NCBI RefSeq assembly: GCF_002213415.1
Contig: NZ_NJGU01000010.1
Span: 186,001-250,000 of the forward strand
Direction of reading: 5' to 3'
Origin: Herbaspirillum robiniae
Lineage (GTDB): Bacteria; Pseudomonadota; Gammaproteobacteria; Burkholderiales; Burkholderiaceae_D
DNA: 64,000 bases
Shown: positions 53,000-64,000 of the stretch, one piece after another
Position numbering within the stretch: the first letter of the stretch is position 1
Layout of the letters: the number at the start of each line of letters is the position of its first letter
Notes under the pieces: generated by a model
What the model was told of the DNA's origin: nothing
Seen by the model: only the letters and a program-made list of their open reading frames with translations
Database searches by the model: none
Translations under genes and position numbers: made by a program

Positions 53000-54106
53000 A
53001 TGTCCAAACAACTTGCACCCGATTACGTCCGCGCCATCGCTCCCTACCAGGCCGGCAAGCCGATTTCGGAAGTGGCGCGCGAATTCGGCCTGGACGAGGC
53101 CGGCATCGTCAAGCTGGCCTCCAACGAAAACCCGCTGGGCATGCCGGAGTCGGCCAAGCTGGCGATGCAGCAGGCGATGGCCGAGCTGGGCCGCTACCCG
53201 GACGCCAACGGTTTCGCACTGAAGGCCGCCATCAGCGTCAAGTACGACGTGCCGCAGAGCTGGATCACGCTGGGCAACGGCAGCAACGACATTCTCGAGA
53301 TCGCCGCGCACGCCTTCGTGCAACCGGGGCAGTCGGTGGTGTACGCGCAGTACGGCTTCCTGGTCTATGCGCTGGCCACGCAGGCGGTCGGCGCGCGCGC
53401 CATCGAAGTGCCGGCCAAGGAGTTCGGCCATGACCTGCAGGCCATGGCGCAGGCGATCACCGCCGACACCCGCCTGGTGTATCTCGCCAATCCGAACAAC
53501 CCGACCGGCACCTTCGTGTCCGCCGCCGAGCTGGAAGCCTTCCTGAAGGCGGTGCCGGCGGACGTGGTGGTGGTGCTGGACGAGGCCTACAACGAATACC
53601 TGGCCGCCGAGCACCAGTACGAATCGACCGCCTGGGTGCGCCAGTATCCCAACCTGGTGGTTTCGCGCACCATGTCCAAGGCCTATGGCCTGGCCGGCCT
53701 GCGCGTCGGTTTCGCCATTGCGCAGCCCGAGGTGACGGACCTGATGAATCGCATCCGCCAGCCGTTCAACGTCAATTCGCTGGCGCAGGCGGCCGCTATT
53801 GCCGCCTTGAACGACAAGGCCTTCCTGCAGAAGAGCGCGGAGGTCAACAGCGCCGGCTATCGCCAGCTGACCGCGGCCTTCGACGAGCTGAAGCTCTCCT
53901 ATGTGCCGTCCTTCGGCAATTTCGTGCTGGTCAAGGTGGGCGAGGACGACGGCGCCGGGGCGCGGGTCAACCTGGCGCTGCTTCAGCGCGGCATCATCGT
54001 GCGCCCGGTCGGCAACTACGGGCTGCCGCAATGGCTGCGCATCTCCATCGGCCTGCCGGAAGAGAACGCGGCCTTCATCGCCGCCCTGAAAACCGTCCTT
54101 GCCTGA
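53000..54106 (+). CDS. hisC: Histidinol-phosphate aminotransferase
   Basis: 368 residues, class I/II aminotransferase. KLASNENPLGMPESAK (about 37-52), YLANPNNPTGTFVS (about 160-173), DEAYNEY (about 194-200) and SRTMSKAYGLAGLRVGFAIA (about 223-242) with the PLP lysine are clear. Its place between pheA and tyrA suggests it also transaminates aromatic keto acids, as many HisC2-type enzymes do. It ends 7 bp before the preferred tyrA start. Confidence 0.93.
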   Translation: MSKQLAPDYVRAIAPYQAGKPISEVAREFGLDEAGIVKLASNENPLGMPESAKLAMQQAMAELGRYPDANGFALKAAISVKYDVPQSWITLGNGSNDILEIAAHAFVQPGQSVVYAQYGFLVYALATQAVGARAIEVPAKEFGHDLQAMAQAITADTRLVYLANPNNPTGTFVSAAELEAFLKAVPADVVVVLDEAYNEYLAAEHQYESTAWVRQYPNLVVSRTMSKAYGLAGLRVGFAIAQPEVTDLMNRIRQPFNVNSLAQAAAIAALNDKAFLQKSAEVNSAGYRQLTAAFDELKLSYVPSFGNFVLVKVGEDDGAGARVNLALLQRGIIVRPVGNYGLPQWLRISIGLPEENAAFIAALKTVLA

Positions 54107-54113
54107 GTCTGCC

Positions 54114-55001
54114 GTGTTCAAGAAAGTTGTCATCTTCGGCGTCGGCCTGATCGGCGGTTCATTCGCGCTGGCCTTGCGTCACGCCGACCAGGCCGCCCAC
54201 ATCGTCGGCGTCGGCCGCTCCGCCGAGAGCCTGGCGCGCGCGCGCGAGCTGGGCATCATCGACAGCGTCGCCACCGATGCGGCGGCAGCCGTCGACGGCG
54301 CCGACCTGATCATGCTGGCCGCGCCGGTGGCGCAGACCGAAGCCATCCTGGCCTCCATCGCCACGCACCTGGCGCCGGGCGCCATCGTCACCGATGCCGG
54401 CAGCACCAAGAGCGACGTGGTCGCGGCGGCCCGCCGCACGCTGGGCGACAAGATCGCGCAGTTCGTGCCGGGCCATCCCATCGCCGGGCGCGAGAAGCAC
54501 GGGCCCGAGGCTGCGCTGGCCGACCTGTATGCGGGCAAGAAGGTGGTCATCACCGCCTTGCCCGAGAACGGCGCCGGCGACGTCGAGCGCGTGGCCGCCG
54601 CCTGGCAGGCTTGCGGGGCGATCATCCATCGCCTGTCGCCGCAGGAGCACGACGCGGTGTTCGCCTCGGTCAGCCACCTGCCGCATGTGCTGGCGTTCGC
54701 GCTGGTCGACGACATCGCTGGCAAGCCGCATGCGGCGACGCTGTTCCAGTACGCCGCCAGCGGATTTCGCGATTTCACCCGCATCGCCGGTTCTTCGCCG
54801 GAGATGTGGCGCGACATCACGCTGGCCAACCGCGACGCGCTGCTGACCGAGGTCGACGCCTACCTGGCGCAGCTGGGCGCGATGCGGCAGATGATCGCCG
54901 CCGGCGACGGCGCCGCGCTGGAGAAGATCTACGCCAGCGCCCAGCATGCCCGGCTGCAATGGGCCGCCGCCATCGAGGCCGCCGAACGCAAGGAAACCTG
55001 A
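54114..55001 (+). CDS. tyrA: Prephenate dehydrogenase
   Basis: 295 residues. KVVIFGVGLIGGSFALALRHADQAAHIVGVGRS (about 4-36) is the NAD-binding fold and VTDAGSTKSDVVAAARRTLGDKIAQFVPGHPIAGREKHGPEAA (about 93-135) the family core, with GREKHG around the catalytic histidine region. It converts prephenate to 4-hydroxyphenylpyruvate for tyrosine. GTG at 54114 gives the usual short N-terminus; TTG at 54099, overlapping hisC, would add five residues. Neither has a strong ribosome binding site, so coupling to hisC is likely. Confidence 0.93.
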   Translation: MFKKVVIFGVGLIGGSFALALRHADQAAHIVGVGRSAESLARARELGIIDSVATDAAAAVDGADLIMLAAPVAQTEAILASIATHLAPGAIVTDAGSTKSDVVAAARRTLGDKIAQFVPGHPIAGREKHGPEAALADLYAGKKVVITALPENGAGDVERVAAAWQACGAIIHRLSPQEHDAVFASVSHLPHVLAFALVDDIAGKPHAATLFQYAASGFRDFTRIAGSSPEMWRDITLANRDALLTEVDAYLAQLGAMRQMIAAGDGAALEKIYASAQHARLQWAAAIEAAERKET

Positions 55002-55073
55002 GCCGGCGGCGTCTACAATGCAATGGACGGGGCGCGATTGCCGCCCCCACATCAACCCTCATTCCGAACCACG

Positions 55074-56405
55074 ATGAAACAGCCTTCCTACCCCCGACAT
55101 ATCGACCTGGCGCCGGTGCCGCATGTGCAAGGCACGGTCAAGCTGCCGGGCTCGAAAAGCATCTCCAACCGCATCCTGCTGCTGGCCGCCCTGTCCGGCG
55201 GCACCACCCGCATCTTCGACCTGCTGGCGTCCGACGACACCCTGGTCATGCTGATGGCGCTGCAGACGCTGGGCGTGAAGTGGGAGCAGATCGAGGGCAC
55301 CCAGGATTACATCGTGCATGGCGTCAACGGTGTGCTGCCGGTGCACCAGGCCGATCTCTTCATGGGCAATGCCGGCACGGCGATCCGTCCGCTGACCGCG
55401 GCCCTGGCTGTGCTGGGCGGCGACTACACGCTGCACGGCGTGCCGCGCATGCACGAGCGGCCCATCGGCGACCTGGTCGATGCGCTGAACGCGGTCGGCA
55501 TGCATATCGAATACACCGGCAATCCCGGCTATCCGCCGCTGCACATCCGTCGCGGCACGCTCAATTCGCACCGCATGAAGGTGCGCGGCAACGTCTCCAG
55601 CCAGTTCCTGACGGCGCTCTTGATGGCCGCGCCGCTGATGGCGCGCGAAGAGGCGATGCAGATCGACGTGGTCGGCGAGCTGATCTCCAAGCCTTATATC
55701 GAGATCACGCTGAACCTGATGCGCCGCTTCGGCGTCGAGGTCGAGCGCGACGGCTGGCAACAGTTCACCATCCGCGCCGGCCAGCACTATCGCAGCCCCG
55801 GCAGCATCCACGTCGAAGGCGACGCCTCGTCGGCGTCCTACTTCCTGGCCGCAGGCGCGATCGCCGGCGGCCCGATCCGCGTCGAGGGCGTGGGCCGCGA
55901 CAGCATCCAGGGCGACGTGCGCTTCGTCGAGGCGCTGCAGCAGATGGGCGCCACCATCACCATGGGCGAGAACTGGATCGAGGCGTCCTCCAACGGTCCG
56001 CTCAAAGCCATCGATACCGACTTCAATCACATTCCCGATGCCGCCATGACCATCGCCGTGGCCGCGCTGTATGCCGACGGCCCCAGCACCCTGCGCAACA
56101 TCGCCAGCTGGCGCGTCAAGGAAACCGACCGCCTGGCCGCCATGGCCACCGAGCTGCGCAAGCTCGGCGCCGAGGTGGAGGAGGGCGAGGATTACCTCAA
56201 GGTCACCCCGCCGGCCGAGATCGGCAGCGCCGCCATCGACACCTATGACGACCACCGCATGGCCATGTGTTTCTCGCTGGCATCGCTGGACGGCGCCTTG
56301 CGCCGCGGCAACCGCGTCCGCATCAACGACCCGAAGTGCGTGGCCAAGACCTTCCCCGATTATTTCGAGGTCTTCAAAAAGATTGCCGAGCAAACCTTGA
56401 TCTGA
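55074..56405 (+). CDS. aroA: 3-phosphoshikimate 1-carboxyvinyltransferase (EPSP synthase)
   Basis: 443 residues. [21 protein letters not shown] (about 19-39) and [37 protein letters not shown] (about 97-133) are class I EPSP synthase motifs; [30 protein letters not shown] and [18 protein letters not shown] follow. The residue pattern GNAGTA of the glyphosate-sensitive form is present. It joins shikimate 3-phosphate and phosphoenolpyruvate. The ATG at 55074 gives the expected start. Its stop lies within a hairpin before cmk. Confidence 0.97.
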   Translation: MKQPSYPRHIDLAPVPHVQGTVKLPGSKSISNRILLLAALSGGTTRIFDLLASDDTLVMLMALQTLGVKWEQIEGTQDYIVHGVNGVLPVHQADLFMGNAGTAIRPLTAALAVLGGDYTLHGVPRMHERPIGDLVDALNAVGMHIEYTGNPGYPPLHIRRGTLNSHRMKVRGNVSSQFLTALLMAAPLMAREEAMQIDVVGELISKPYIEITLNLMRRFGVEVERDGWQQFTIRAGQHYRSPGSIHVEGDASSASYFLAAGAIAGGPIRVEGVGRDSIQGDVRFVEALQQMGATITMGENWIEASSNGPLKAIDTDFNHIPDAAMTIAVAALYADGPSTLRNIASWRVKETDRLAAMATELRKLGAEVEEGEDYLKVTPPAEIGSAAIDTYDDHRMAMCFSLASLDGALRRGNRVRINDPKCVAKTFPDYFEVFKKIAEQTLI

Positions 56406-56430
56406 TAAACCCTCTGTAAAGGGTTTTATC
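56404..56430 (+). terminator. Hairpin between aroA and cmk, possible weak terminator
   Basis: GATAAACCCT and AGGGTTTTATC pair around a five-base loop at the aroA stop. There is no long T-run after the stem, so it may only reduce or pause transcription into cmk, or stabilise the upstream mRNA. Confidence 0.4.
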
Positions 56431-56459
56431 GCATAAATTATTTACTCGAACTGGTTTGC

Positions 56460-57128
56460 ATGGAAAAAGCAAAGATCCCGGTCATCGCCATCGATGGCCC
56501 CACCGCATCGGGCAAGGGCACGGTTGCGCAGAAGGTGGCCCAGCAGCTGGGCTTCCATTATCTCGACTCGGGCGCGCTGTACCGCCTGACCGCCTTGTCG
56601 GTGCTGCGCCGGGGCGTGGCCCTCAATGACGAGCACGCGCTGGCCAAGGCGGCCGAACACCTGCACTGCCACTTCGACGGCGCCCATATCTTCCTGGCCA
56701 ACGAGGATGTGACCCAGGCCATCCGCGCCGAAGAGGTCGGCAATACGGCCTCCAAGATTGCTGCTTTGATAACGGTTCGCCAAGCCCTGTACGGCCTGCA
56801 GCTGGGCTTTCGCAAGCCGCCCGGCCTGATTGCCGACGGCCGCGACATGGGCACCGTGATCTTCCCGAACGCGCGCCTGAAGGTGTTTTTGACCGCGAGT
56901 GTGGAAGCGCGCGCCGAAAGACGCTATAAGCAATTGATTGACAAGGGTTTTTCTGCTAATATCGCAGACCTTTCCCGTGATTTGAGGGAACGCGACGAAC
57001 GCGACATGAATCGTTCGTCCGCTCCCCTGAAGCCCGCGGAAGACGCATATCACCTGGATACTTCGAACATGACCGCTGACGAGGCGGTGCAGCAGGTGCT
57101 CAGTTGGTACGCCGCCCTGGGACATTGA
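56460..57128 (+). CDS. cmk: Cytidylate kinase
   Basis: 222 residues. The P-loop is [17 protein letters not shown] (about 10-26), followed by [17 protein letters not shown] (about 30-46), and [32 protein letters not shown] (about 128-159) with the conserved RD motif. It phosphorylates CMP and dCMP. It is the usual gene before rpsA. The 234-bp gap to rpsA carries the rpsA promoter and leader. Confidence 0.97.
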   Translation: MEKAKIPVIAIDGPTASGKGTVAQKVAQQLGFHYLDSGALYRLTALSVLRRGVALNDEHALAKAAEHLHCHFDGAHIFLANEDVTQAIRAEEVGNTASKIAALITVRQALYGLQLGFRKPPGLIADGRDMGTVIFPNARLKVFLTASVEARAERRYKQLIDKGFSANIADLSRDLRERDERDMNRSSAPLKPAEDAYHLDTSNMTADEAVQQVLSWYAALGH

Positions 57129-57362
57129 CCGGCTTGAATTAAAGCCGGCCCGGCCCCATAAAGGCAGAGGCGAGCGGCAAGGCGGCTCGTGAAGTTGTTG
57201 TGCCCGTAGTGTCATTGGTGCCCGGCAGATGCAAAGTCTGACGGGTGTTGATAAACCTAACCCGATATTCAATGCAGCCGGCGCAATGTTGTATGCGAGG
57301 GCGGCAGTGCAAGTCAGCGCGATTGCATCGAACGGATACCGGCCAATCTTTCTTTTTCAATT

Positions 57363-59078
<1,716 letters not shown>

Positions 59079-59092
59079 TCCTTCGGGCCACG

Positions 59093-59398
59093 ATGACAAA
59101 GTCGGAGCTGATTGCCCGCTTGGCTGAGCGTTATCCGCAGCTGGTCGCTAAAGATGCGGATTACGCGGTCAAAACCATCCTCGATGCCATGGTCGACGCG
59201 CTTGCGACCGGCCAGCGCATCGAGATCCGGGGTTTTGGCAGCTTTGCGCTGAATCGCCGCCCGCCGCGTATCGGACGCAATCCCAAGTCCGGCGACAAGG
59301 TGATGGTTCCCGAAAAACGGGTGCCGCACTTCAAGCCGGGCAAGGAATTGCGCGAACGCGTCGACGCGATGGTCGGCCAGCCTATCCGCGAGGATTGA
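59093..59398 (+). CDS. ihfB: Integration host factor subunit beta
   Basis: 101 residues. [17 protein letters not shown] at the start, then [48 protein letters not shown] (about 43-90) with the proline-containing DNA-intercalating arm ([13 protein letters not shown]). It pairs with IHF-alpha to bend DNA. The position after rpsA is conserved in proteobacteria. Confidence 0.97.
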   Translation: MTKSELIARLAERYPQLVAKDADYAVKTILDAMVDALATGQRIEIRGFGSFALNRRPPRIGRNPKSGDKVMVPEKRVPHFKPGKELRERVDAMVGQPIRED

Positions 59399-59503
59399 AC
59401 CGGCGGCGTCATCGTCCCAGGCAGCACTTGAGCAGCATCCGTTGGCAAGCCGCAGCACCCGGAGCCGCATGGCGAAAGGGTGTAAAGGCTTATCAACAAA
59501 ATG

Positions 59504-59531
59504 AACGGCATCTTTGGATGCCGTTTTTTTT
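59504..59531 (+). terminator. Rho-independent terminator after ihfB
   Basis: AACGGCATC and GATGCCGTT pair with loop TTTG and are followed by a run of eight T in total. It closes the rpsA-ihfB transcript about 105 bp after the ihfB stop. Confidence 0.9.
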
Positions 59532-59713
59532 CACGTACAATTCCGCTTTGACCTCAGAAGCGAGAGATTCCGGGCCGATTTTCCGGGATGGCGCAACAAT
59601 ATTGCGCGCGTCGATGAGCGGGCGCAAAGCGAGCCGCTCGATTTTTCCGTTCAATGCTCACGTTCGCTTTTGGCGTTCGGGGTTCACGTTCGGTTGTCAC
59701 GCGCGGTTGTCTC

Positions 59714-59760
59714 GCTCGTTTTTTAAGCTCGTTTTTAAGCTCGTTTTTAAGCTCGCTTCT
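59714..59760 (+). repeat. 12-bp tandem repeat in the lapA leader
   Basis: Three units of GCTCGTTTTTAA (the first has one extra T) and a diverged fourth GCTCGCTTCT lie 40-86 bp before the lapA start. The 401-bp gap between ihfB and lapA otherwise holds the ihfB terminator and a stretch with repeated GTTCG motifs. The units could change length by slippage and alter the leader of the lapAB operon. Confidence 0.8.
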
Positions 59761-59799
59761 CAGGCCATCATATCGACCAGCCCAAAAGAGGATTACGCC

Positions 59800-60126
59800 A
59801 TGAAAATAATTTCCCGATTGATCGCGGCCATCCTGTTCGTCTTCTTCTTTTTCTTCGCGCTGCGCAATACCCAGGAAGTGACCATGCATTTCTTCCTCGG
59901 CTATGAGCGCACCGACCCGCTGGTGCTGGTGCTGCTGGCGTTCTTCGTGATCGGCGCCGTACTGGGCGTGCTGGCGATGACGCCGATGGTGTTCCGCCAT
60001 CGCCGTGAAGCGGCGCGCTACAAGAAGGCGCTGGCGCAGATCCAGAAGCAGCAGGACGAGATCGCCCAGGCCCAGGCGCAGCCGCCGCAGCCGGACAGCG
60101 TGATCACCGCTCAGCACATCCTCTAA
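59800..60126 (+). CDS. lapA: LPS assembly protein LapA (DUF1049)
   Basis: 108 residues with two membrane helices (about 4-21 and 43-64) and a charged helical tail (RREAARYKKALAQIQKQQDEIAQ). FALRNTQEVTMHFFLGYE between the helices is the DUF1049 core. It works with LapB at the inner membrane in control of LPS synthesis. GAGG lies 7 bp before the ATG at 59800; the frame is open far upstream but shows no family sequence there. lapB follows by 16 bp. Confidence 0.9.
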   Translation: MKIISRLIAAILFVFFFFFALRNTQEVTMHFFLGYERTDPLVLVLLAFFVIGAVLGVLAMTPMVFRHRREAARYKKALAQIQKQQDEIAQAQAQPPQPDSVITAQHIL

Positions 60127-60142
60127 TCTTTTCTCCCACTTT

Positions 60143-61318
60143 ATGGAATTTGAATTCTGGTGGTTGCTCGGCATCCCCGTCTTTTTCGGACTGGGCTGGA
60201 TCGCCGCGCGGGTTGACATCAACCAGCTGTTGTCCGAGTCGCGCAGCCTGCCGCGCGGCTACTTCAAGGGCCTGAATTTCCTGCTCAACGAGCAACCCGA
60301 CAAGGCCATCGACGCCTTCATCGAAATCGTCAAGCTCGATCCCGAAACGGTGGATCTGCATTTCGCGCTGGGCAACCTGTTCCGCCGCCGCGGAGAGACC
60401 GAGCGCGCCATCCGCGTGCACCAGAACCTGCTGGCGCGTCCCGACCTGCCGGCCGAGCATCATGGGCATGCCCTTTACGAGCTGGGCCAGGATTACCTGA
60501 AAGCCGGCCTGCTGGACCGCGCCGAAGAGACCTTCAACAAGCTGATCGACACCCAGTACAGCGCCCAGGCCGGCCGCGCATTGCTGGAAATCTACCAGCG
60601 CGAAAAGGAATGGGCGCGCGCCATCTCCGCCGCCGAGATCCTGCAGGCCACCGGCGCCGGCGGACGCCAGCGCGAGATCGCCCAGTTCTATTGCGAACTG
60701 GCCGCCGACGAGCTGGTGCGCACCAACGCCGACGCCGCCATCGAACTGCTGGACAAGGCGCTGGCCGCCGACCGCAAGAGTGTGCGCGCCACCATGCTGC
60801 TGGGCGACGCGCTGCGCGCCAAGGGCGACATCGAAGGCGCGCTGGAAACCTGGCGCCGCGTCGAGCACCAGAGCGTGCCGCATACGGCCCTGGTGGCGCG
60901 CCGCCTGATGGATGGCTACCTCGCCGTCGGCCGCCCGCAGGAGGGTATCAACCTGCTGCGCGCCTACCTGGCTGAAGCGCCGTCGATCGACCTGCTGGAA
61001 GTGGTGTTCCAGGCGGTGCTGGACGCCGACGGCGTGGAAGCCGCCAACAGCCTGGTCAGCGAGGAGCTGCGCCGCACCCCTACGCTGCTGGGCCTGGACA
61101 AATTCCTCGAAGCGCGCATGATGACCGCGCCGCTCAACGTGCGCCCCGAGCTGTCGGTGGTCAAGACCCTGGTGCACGGTTACACCCAGAAGCTGGCGCG
61201 TTATCAGTGCAGCCACTGCGGCTTCAAGGCGCGCCAGTTCTACTGGCAGTGCCCGGGCTGCAGCCACTGGGAAACCTATCCGCCGCGTCGTACTGAAGAA
61301 CTGAATGTAATGAACTGA
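60143..61318 (+). CDS. lapB: LPS assembly protein LapB
   Basis: 391 residues. One N-terminal membrane helix (WWLLGIPVFFGLGWIAAR, about 6-23), then SLPRGYFKGLNFLLNEQPDKAIDAFIEIVKLDPETVDLHFALGNLFRRRGE and further tetratricopeptide repeats (about 45-330), and a rubredoxin-type metal site with CSHC (about 354-357) and CPGC (about 370-373). LapB presents LpxC to the FtsH protease and so balances LPS and phospholipid. Same unit as lapA. Confidence 0.95.
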   Translation: MEFEFWWLLGIPVFFGLGWIAARVDINQLLSESRSLPRGYFKGLNFLLNEQPDKAIDAFIEIVKLDPETVDLHFALGNLFRRRGETERAIRVHQNLLARPDLPAEHHGHALYELGQDYLKAGLLDRAEETFNKLIDTQYSAQAGRALLEIYQREKEWARAISAAEILQATGAGGRQREIAQFYCELAADELVRTNADAAIELLDKALAADRKSVRATMLLGDALRAKGDIEGALETWRRVEHQSVPHTALVARRLMDGYLAVGRPQEGINLLRAYLAEAPSIDLLEVVFQAVLDADGVEAANSLVSEELRRTPTLLGLDKFLEARMMTAPLNVRPELSVVKTLVHGYTQKLARYQCSHCGFKARQFYWQCPGCSHWETYPPRRTEELNVMN

Positions 61319-61354
61319 GGCCGCAGCGCCGTTTTTTGAGAATCTGGACCAATC

Positions 61355-62728
61355 ATGAAAATCACCATTATCGGCACCGGCTACGTTGGCCTGGTCACCG
61401 GTGCCTGCCTGGCGGAGCTGGGCAACGACGTTTTCTGCCTGGACGTTGACCAATCCAAGGTCGACATCCTCAACAGCGGCGGCATTCCGATCCATGAGCC
61501 GGGCCTGGACGACGTGGTGGCGCGCAACCGCGCCGCCGGCCGCCTGCAGTTCTCCACCGACGTCGCCGCCAGCGTGGCCCACGGCGACGTGCAGTTCATT
61601 GCCGTGGGCACGCCGCCCGACGAAGACGGGTCGGCTGACCTGCAGTACGTGCTCGCCGCCGCGCGCAACATCGGTCGTCACATGGACGGCTTCAAGGTCG
61701 TGGTCGACAAATCGACCGTGCCGGTAGGGACCGCCGACAAGGTCACGGCGGCCATTGCCGATGAACTGGCCAAACGCGGCAAGAACGAGGGTTTCTCGGT
61801 CGTCTCCAATCCCGAGTTCCTGAAAGAGGGCGCGGCGGTGGAGGACTTCATGCGTCCCGACCGCATCGTCATCGGCCACGACCAGACCACCGAAGGCCTG
61901 CGCGCCCACGCGCTGATGAAGAAGCTGTACGCGCCCTTCAACCGCAACCATGAGCGCACCTACTGGATGGACGTGCGTTCGGCCGAATTCACCAAGTACG
62001 CCGCCAACGCCATGCTGGCCACCCGCATCTCGTTCATGAACGAGCTGGCCAACCTGGCCGACAAGGTCGGCGCCGACATCGAGGCCGTGCGCCACGGCAT
62101 CGGCTCGGACCCGCGCATCGGCCACAGCTTCCTGTATGCCGGTTGCGGCTACGGCGGCTCCTGCTTCCCCAAGGATGTGCAGGCGCTGGAGCGCACTGCG
62201 CGCGACTACGATCAGGATCTGCTGATCCTGCGCGCGGTCGAGCAGGTGAACGATTTCCAGAAGCACGTGCTGGGCAAGAAGGTGGTCAAGCGCTTCGGCG
62301 ACGACCTGAGCGGCAAGCACTTCGCGGTCTGGGGCCTGGCGTTCAAGCCCAACACCGACGACATGCGCGAAGCCTCGTCGCGCGTGCTGATCGGCGAGCT
62401 GGTGCGCCGCGGCGCCACCGTCGCCGTCTACGATCCGGTGGCGATGAAGGAAGCCGGGCGCGTGCTGAAGCTGGATTTTGCCGACGATGCCAAGCTGTTC
62501 GATCGCATCAGCTTCGCCGCCAATCCGATGGCCGCCCTGGGCGACGCCGATGCGCTGGCGATCGTAACCGAGTGGAAGGCCTTCCGCAGCCCGGACTTCG
62601 ATCGCGTCAAGGCGGCATTGAAGAATCCGGTGATCTTCGACGGCCGCAACCTGTTCGAGCCGCAAGTGATGGCCGACATCGGCATTGAATACCACGGCAT
62701 CGGCCGTTCTATCTTGACTCGTGGATAA
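61355..62728 (+). CDS. ugd: UDP-glucose 6-dehydrogenase
   Basis: 457 residues. The NAD site is [19 protein letters not shown] (4-22), the substrate loop [26 protein letters not shown] (about 150-175), and the catalytic cysteine is in [19 protein letters not shown] (about 258-276, Cys in GGSCFPKD). It oxidises UDP-glucose to UDP-glucuronate for capsule, exopolysaccharide or lipid A sugars. It overlaps no neighbour; rfaE1 starts 5 bp after its stop. Confidence 0.95.
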   Translation: MKITIIGTGYVGLVTGACLAELGNDVFCLDVDQSKVDILNSGGIPIHEPGLDDVVARNRAAGRLQFSTDVAASVAHGDVQFIAVGTPPDEDGSADLQYVLAAARNIGRHMDGFKVVVDKSTVPVGTADKVTAAIADELAKRGKNEGFSVVSNPEFLKEGAAVEDFMRPDRIVIGHDQTTEGLRAHALMKKLYAPFNRNHERTYWMDVRSAEFTKYAANAMLATRISFMNELANLADKVGADIEAVRHGIGSDPRIGHSFLYAGCGYGGSCFPKDVQALERTARDYDQDLLILRAVEQVNDFQKHVLGKKVVKRFGDDLSGKHFAVWGLAFKPNTDDMREASSRVLIGELVRRGATVAVYDPVAMKEAGRVLKLDFADDAKLFDRISFAANPMAALGDADALAIVTEWKAFRSPDFDRVKAALKNPVIFDGRNLFEPQVMADIGIEYHGIGRSILTRG

Positions 62729-62732
62729 GACG

Positions 62733-63668
62733 ATGGAAAACACTATCACCGCCGCCTGGAATACCGCCCGCATCCTGATCGTGGGCGACGTGATGCTGGA
62801 CCGCTACTGGTTCGGCGAAGTCAACCGCATTTCGCCCGAGGCGCCGGTGCCGGTGGTGCGCGTCGAGAAGCGCGAAGAGCGCTTGGGCGGCGCAGCCAAC
62901 GTCGCACGCAATACCGCCAGCCTAGGCGCCAGGACGGCGCTCCTGGGCGTGACCGGGGACGATGAACCGGCGCGCGTGGTGGATGCCATGCTGGGCGAGA
63001 TGGGCATCGCCAGCCATCTCAACCGCGACGCTTCGATCTCCACCATCGTCAAGCTGCGCGTGATCGGTCGCCAGCAGCAGCTGGTGCGCATCGACTTCGA
63101 GGAAGCGCCGACCGACACCGTGCTGCGCGACAAGCTCACGCAGTTCAATTCGCTGGTGGCCAACTACGACGTCATCATCTTCTCCGACTACGCCAAGGGC
63201 AGCCTGGTCAACGTCGCCGAGATGATCGCCACCGCCCGCCAGCAGGGCAAGCGTATCCTGGTCGACCCCAAGGGCGACGATTTCGCGCGCTACGCCGGCG
63301 CTTCGATCCTGACGCCGAACAAGTCCGAGCTGGTGCGCATCGTCGGTCAGTGGAAAGGCGAAGAAGACCTCACCGCGCGCGCGCAGAACCTGCGCGCCTC
63401 GCTGAACCTGGAAGCGCTGCTGTTGACGCGCTCCGAGGAAGGGATGAGCCTGTACCGCGAAGGCGACGTGCAGCATTTCCCGACCATGGCGCGCGAGGTG
63501 TTCGACGTTTCCGGCGCCGGCGACACCGTCATCGCCACGCTGGCGGTGATGCTGGGCGCGGGCGCATCGCTGGTGGATGCGGTCACCATGGCCAACCGCG
63601 CCGGTGGCATCGTGGTCGGCAAGCTGGGTACGGCGACCGTCACGCGCGAGGAGCTGCTCGGCGCCTGA
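62733..63668 (+). CDS. rfaE1: D-glycero-beta-D-manno-heptose-7-phosphate kinase
   Basis: 311 residues of the PfkB family, the kinase half of HldE as a separate protein, as usual in Burkholderiales. ILIVGDVMLDRYWFGEVNRISPEAPVPVVRVEKREERLGGAANVARN (about 11-57) and the catalytic DVSGAGDTVIATLAVML (about 257-273) are clear. It makes heptose 1,7-bisphosphate for the LPS inner core. ATG at 62733 is preferred, with GGA 7 bp upstream; GTG at 62721 is possible and would overlap ugd. Confidence 0.94.
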   Translation: MENTITAAWNTARILIVGDVMLDRYWFGEVNRISPEAPVPVVRVEKREERLGGAANVARNTASLGARTALLGVTGDDEPARVVDAMLGEMGIASHLNRDASISTIVKLRVIGRQQQLVRIDFEEAPTDTVLRDKLTQFNSLVANYDVIIFSDYAKGSLVNVAEMIATARQQGKRILVDPKGDDFARYAGASILTPNKSELVRIVGQWKGEEDLTARAQNLRASLNLEALLLTRSEEGMSLYREGDVQHFPTMAREVFDVSGAGDTVIATLAVMLGAGASLVDAVTMANRAGGIVVGKLGTATVTREELLGA

Positions 63669-63739
63669 CAGGGCCGGCGCAATCGCGGCGCGTTTCTAGT
63701 TGAATTTCTGTCAACACCCCTTTGCGGGCGTCGTTGAAC

Positions 63740-63780
63740 AAAGGCAGCGGCATCTCCGGATGCGCTGCCTTTTGTTTTTC
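63740..63780 (+). terminator. Rho-independent terminator after rfaE1
   Basis: AAAGGCAGC and GCTGCCTTT form the outer stem, GCATC and GGATGC an inner stem. TTTGTTTTTC follows. It separates rfaE1 from comEA. Confidence 0.88.
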
Positions 63781-63806
63781 TGACCACTATCCAGAAAGGA
63801 TCGAGC

Positions 63807-64000
63807 ATGTTGAAGAAATTCCTGTTGTTCATCGCAAGCTTCGCCCTGGCCGCCGGCATGGCATTCGCCCAGGTCGACGTCAACAAGGCCGACCAGGCTT
63901 CCCTCGACGGCGTGCGCGGCATCGGCCCCGCGATGTCCAAGCGTATCCTCGAGGAGCGCCAGAAGGGCGGCAGCTTCAAGGATTGGGACGACCTGCAGAA
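63807..64000 (+). CDS. comEA: ComEA-type helix-hairpin-helix DNA-binding protein, N-terminal part
   Basis: Partial: 64 complete codons are visible before the window ends. A signal peptide (MLKKFLLFIASFALAAGMAFA) is followed by QVDVNKADQASLDGVRGIGPAMSKRILEERQKGGSFKDWDDLQ, the ComEA helix-hairpin-helix domain with VNKA and GIGP. It binds incoming DNA in the periplasm during transformation. AAAGGA precedes the ATG. Short stand-alone ComEA proteins of about 100 residues are usual in this group. Confidence 0.9.
   Translation, partial: MLKKFLLFIASFALAAGMAFAQVDVNKADQASLDGVRGIGPAMSKRILEERQKGGSFKDWDDLQ

Overview
The window is high-GC, densely coded DNA from a betaproteobacterium. The family is most likely Oxalobacteraceae, and a Herbaspirillum-type genome fits best. 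The evidence is the conserved run gyrA-serC-pheA-hisC-tyrA-aroA-cmk-rpsA-ihfB-lapA-lapB-ugd-rfaE1, the ompA-ubiG-gph block, a one-piece tmRNA with the tag ANDNSYALAA, and a Burkholderiales-type porin. The genus is inference. No insertion sequence, prophage, CRISPR array or tRNA gene was seen.

Layout. (1) 1-6650: a PAP2 phosphatase (cut by the window edge) diverges from a six-gene cluster: PLP decarboxylase, ATP-grasp ligase, class V-like PLP enzyme, FetAB-like ABC transporter and a Fur-family protein with an altered metal site. (2) 6684-11048: a porin, a Sel1-repeat protein and a DUF347 membrane protein. (3) 11079-18477: an organosulfur-type locus. A substrate-binding protein, permease, ATPase and membrane cytochrome c read leftward. 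OsmC, a thiol dioxygenase and a four-domain rhodanese read rightward. Three palindromes lie between the two arms. (4) 18478-28318: an M81/MlrC-like peptidase divergent from hyuA-hyuB and a polyamine-type ABC importer, probably one amide or hydantoin utilisation locus. (5) 28418-31416: a SiaABCD-type partner-switch and c-di-GMP module whose phosphatase carries CBS-like domains. (6) 31561-40106: a lipoprotein, ChrA, a degenerate-GGDEF/EAL protein, a LysR-MFS pair, and a TetR with two matching operators flanking its own gene and a small membrane protein. (7) 40170-40877: a 157-bp tandem repeat beside ssrA. (8) 40968-47143: DUF748/AsmA-like protein, gph, ubiG, ompA. (9) 47855-59398: gyrase, then the aromatic amino acid/serine supraoperon, cmk, rpsA and ihfB. 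(10) 59800-64000: the LPS module lapAB-ugd-rfaE1 and the start of comEA.

The most interesting signal is in regions 1 and 2. A direct repeat CTAAG-N6-CTAAG (11-bp period, like PmrA/QseB/PhoP-class response regulator sites) occurs upstream of three transcription units. In each case it sits exactly 10 bp before a -10-like hexamer: TATGCT for the PAP2 gene, TAGGAT for the biosynthetic cluster and CATGCT for the DUF347 gene. This ties an undescribed small-molecule synthesis-and-export cluster to an envelope or iron-responsive regulon. The cluster product is unknown. All functional statements rest on reading motifs by eye; no database search was run.
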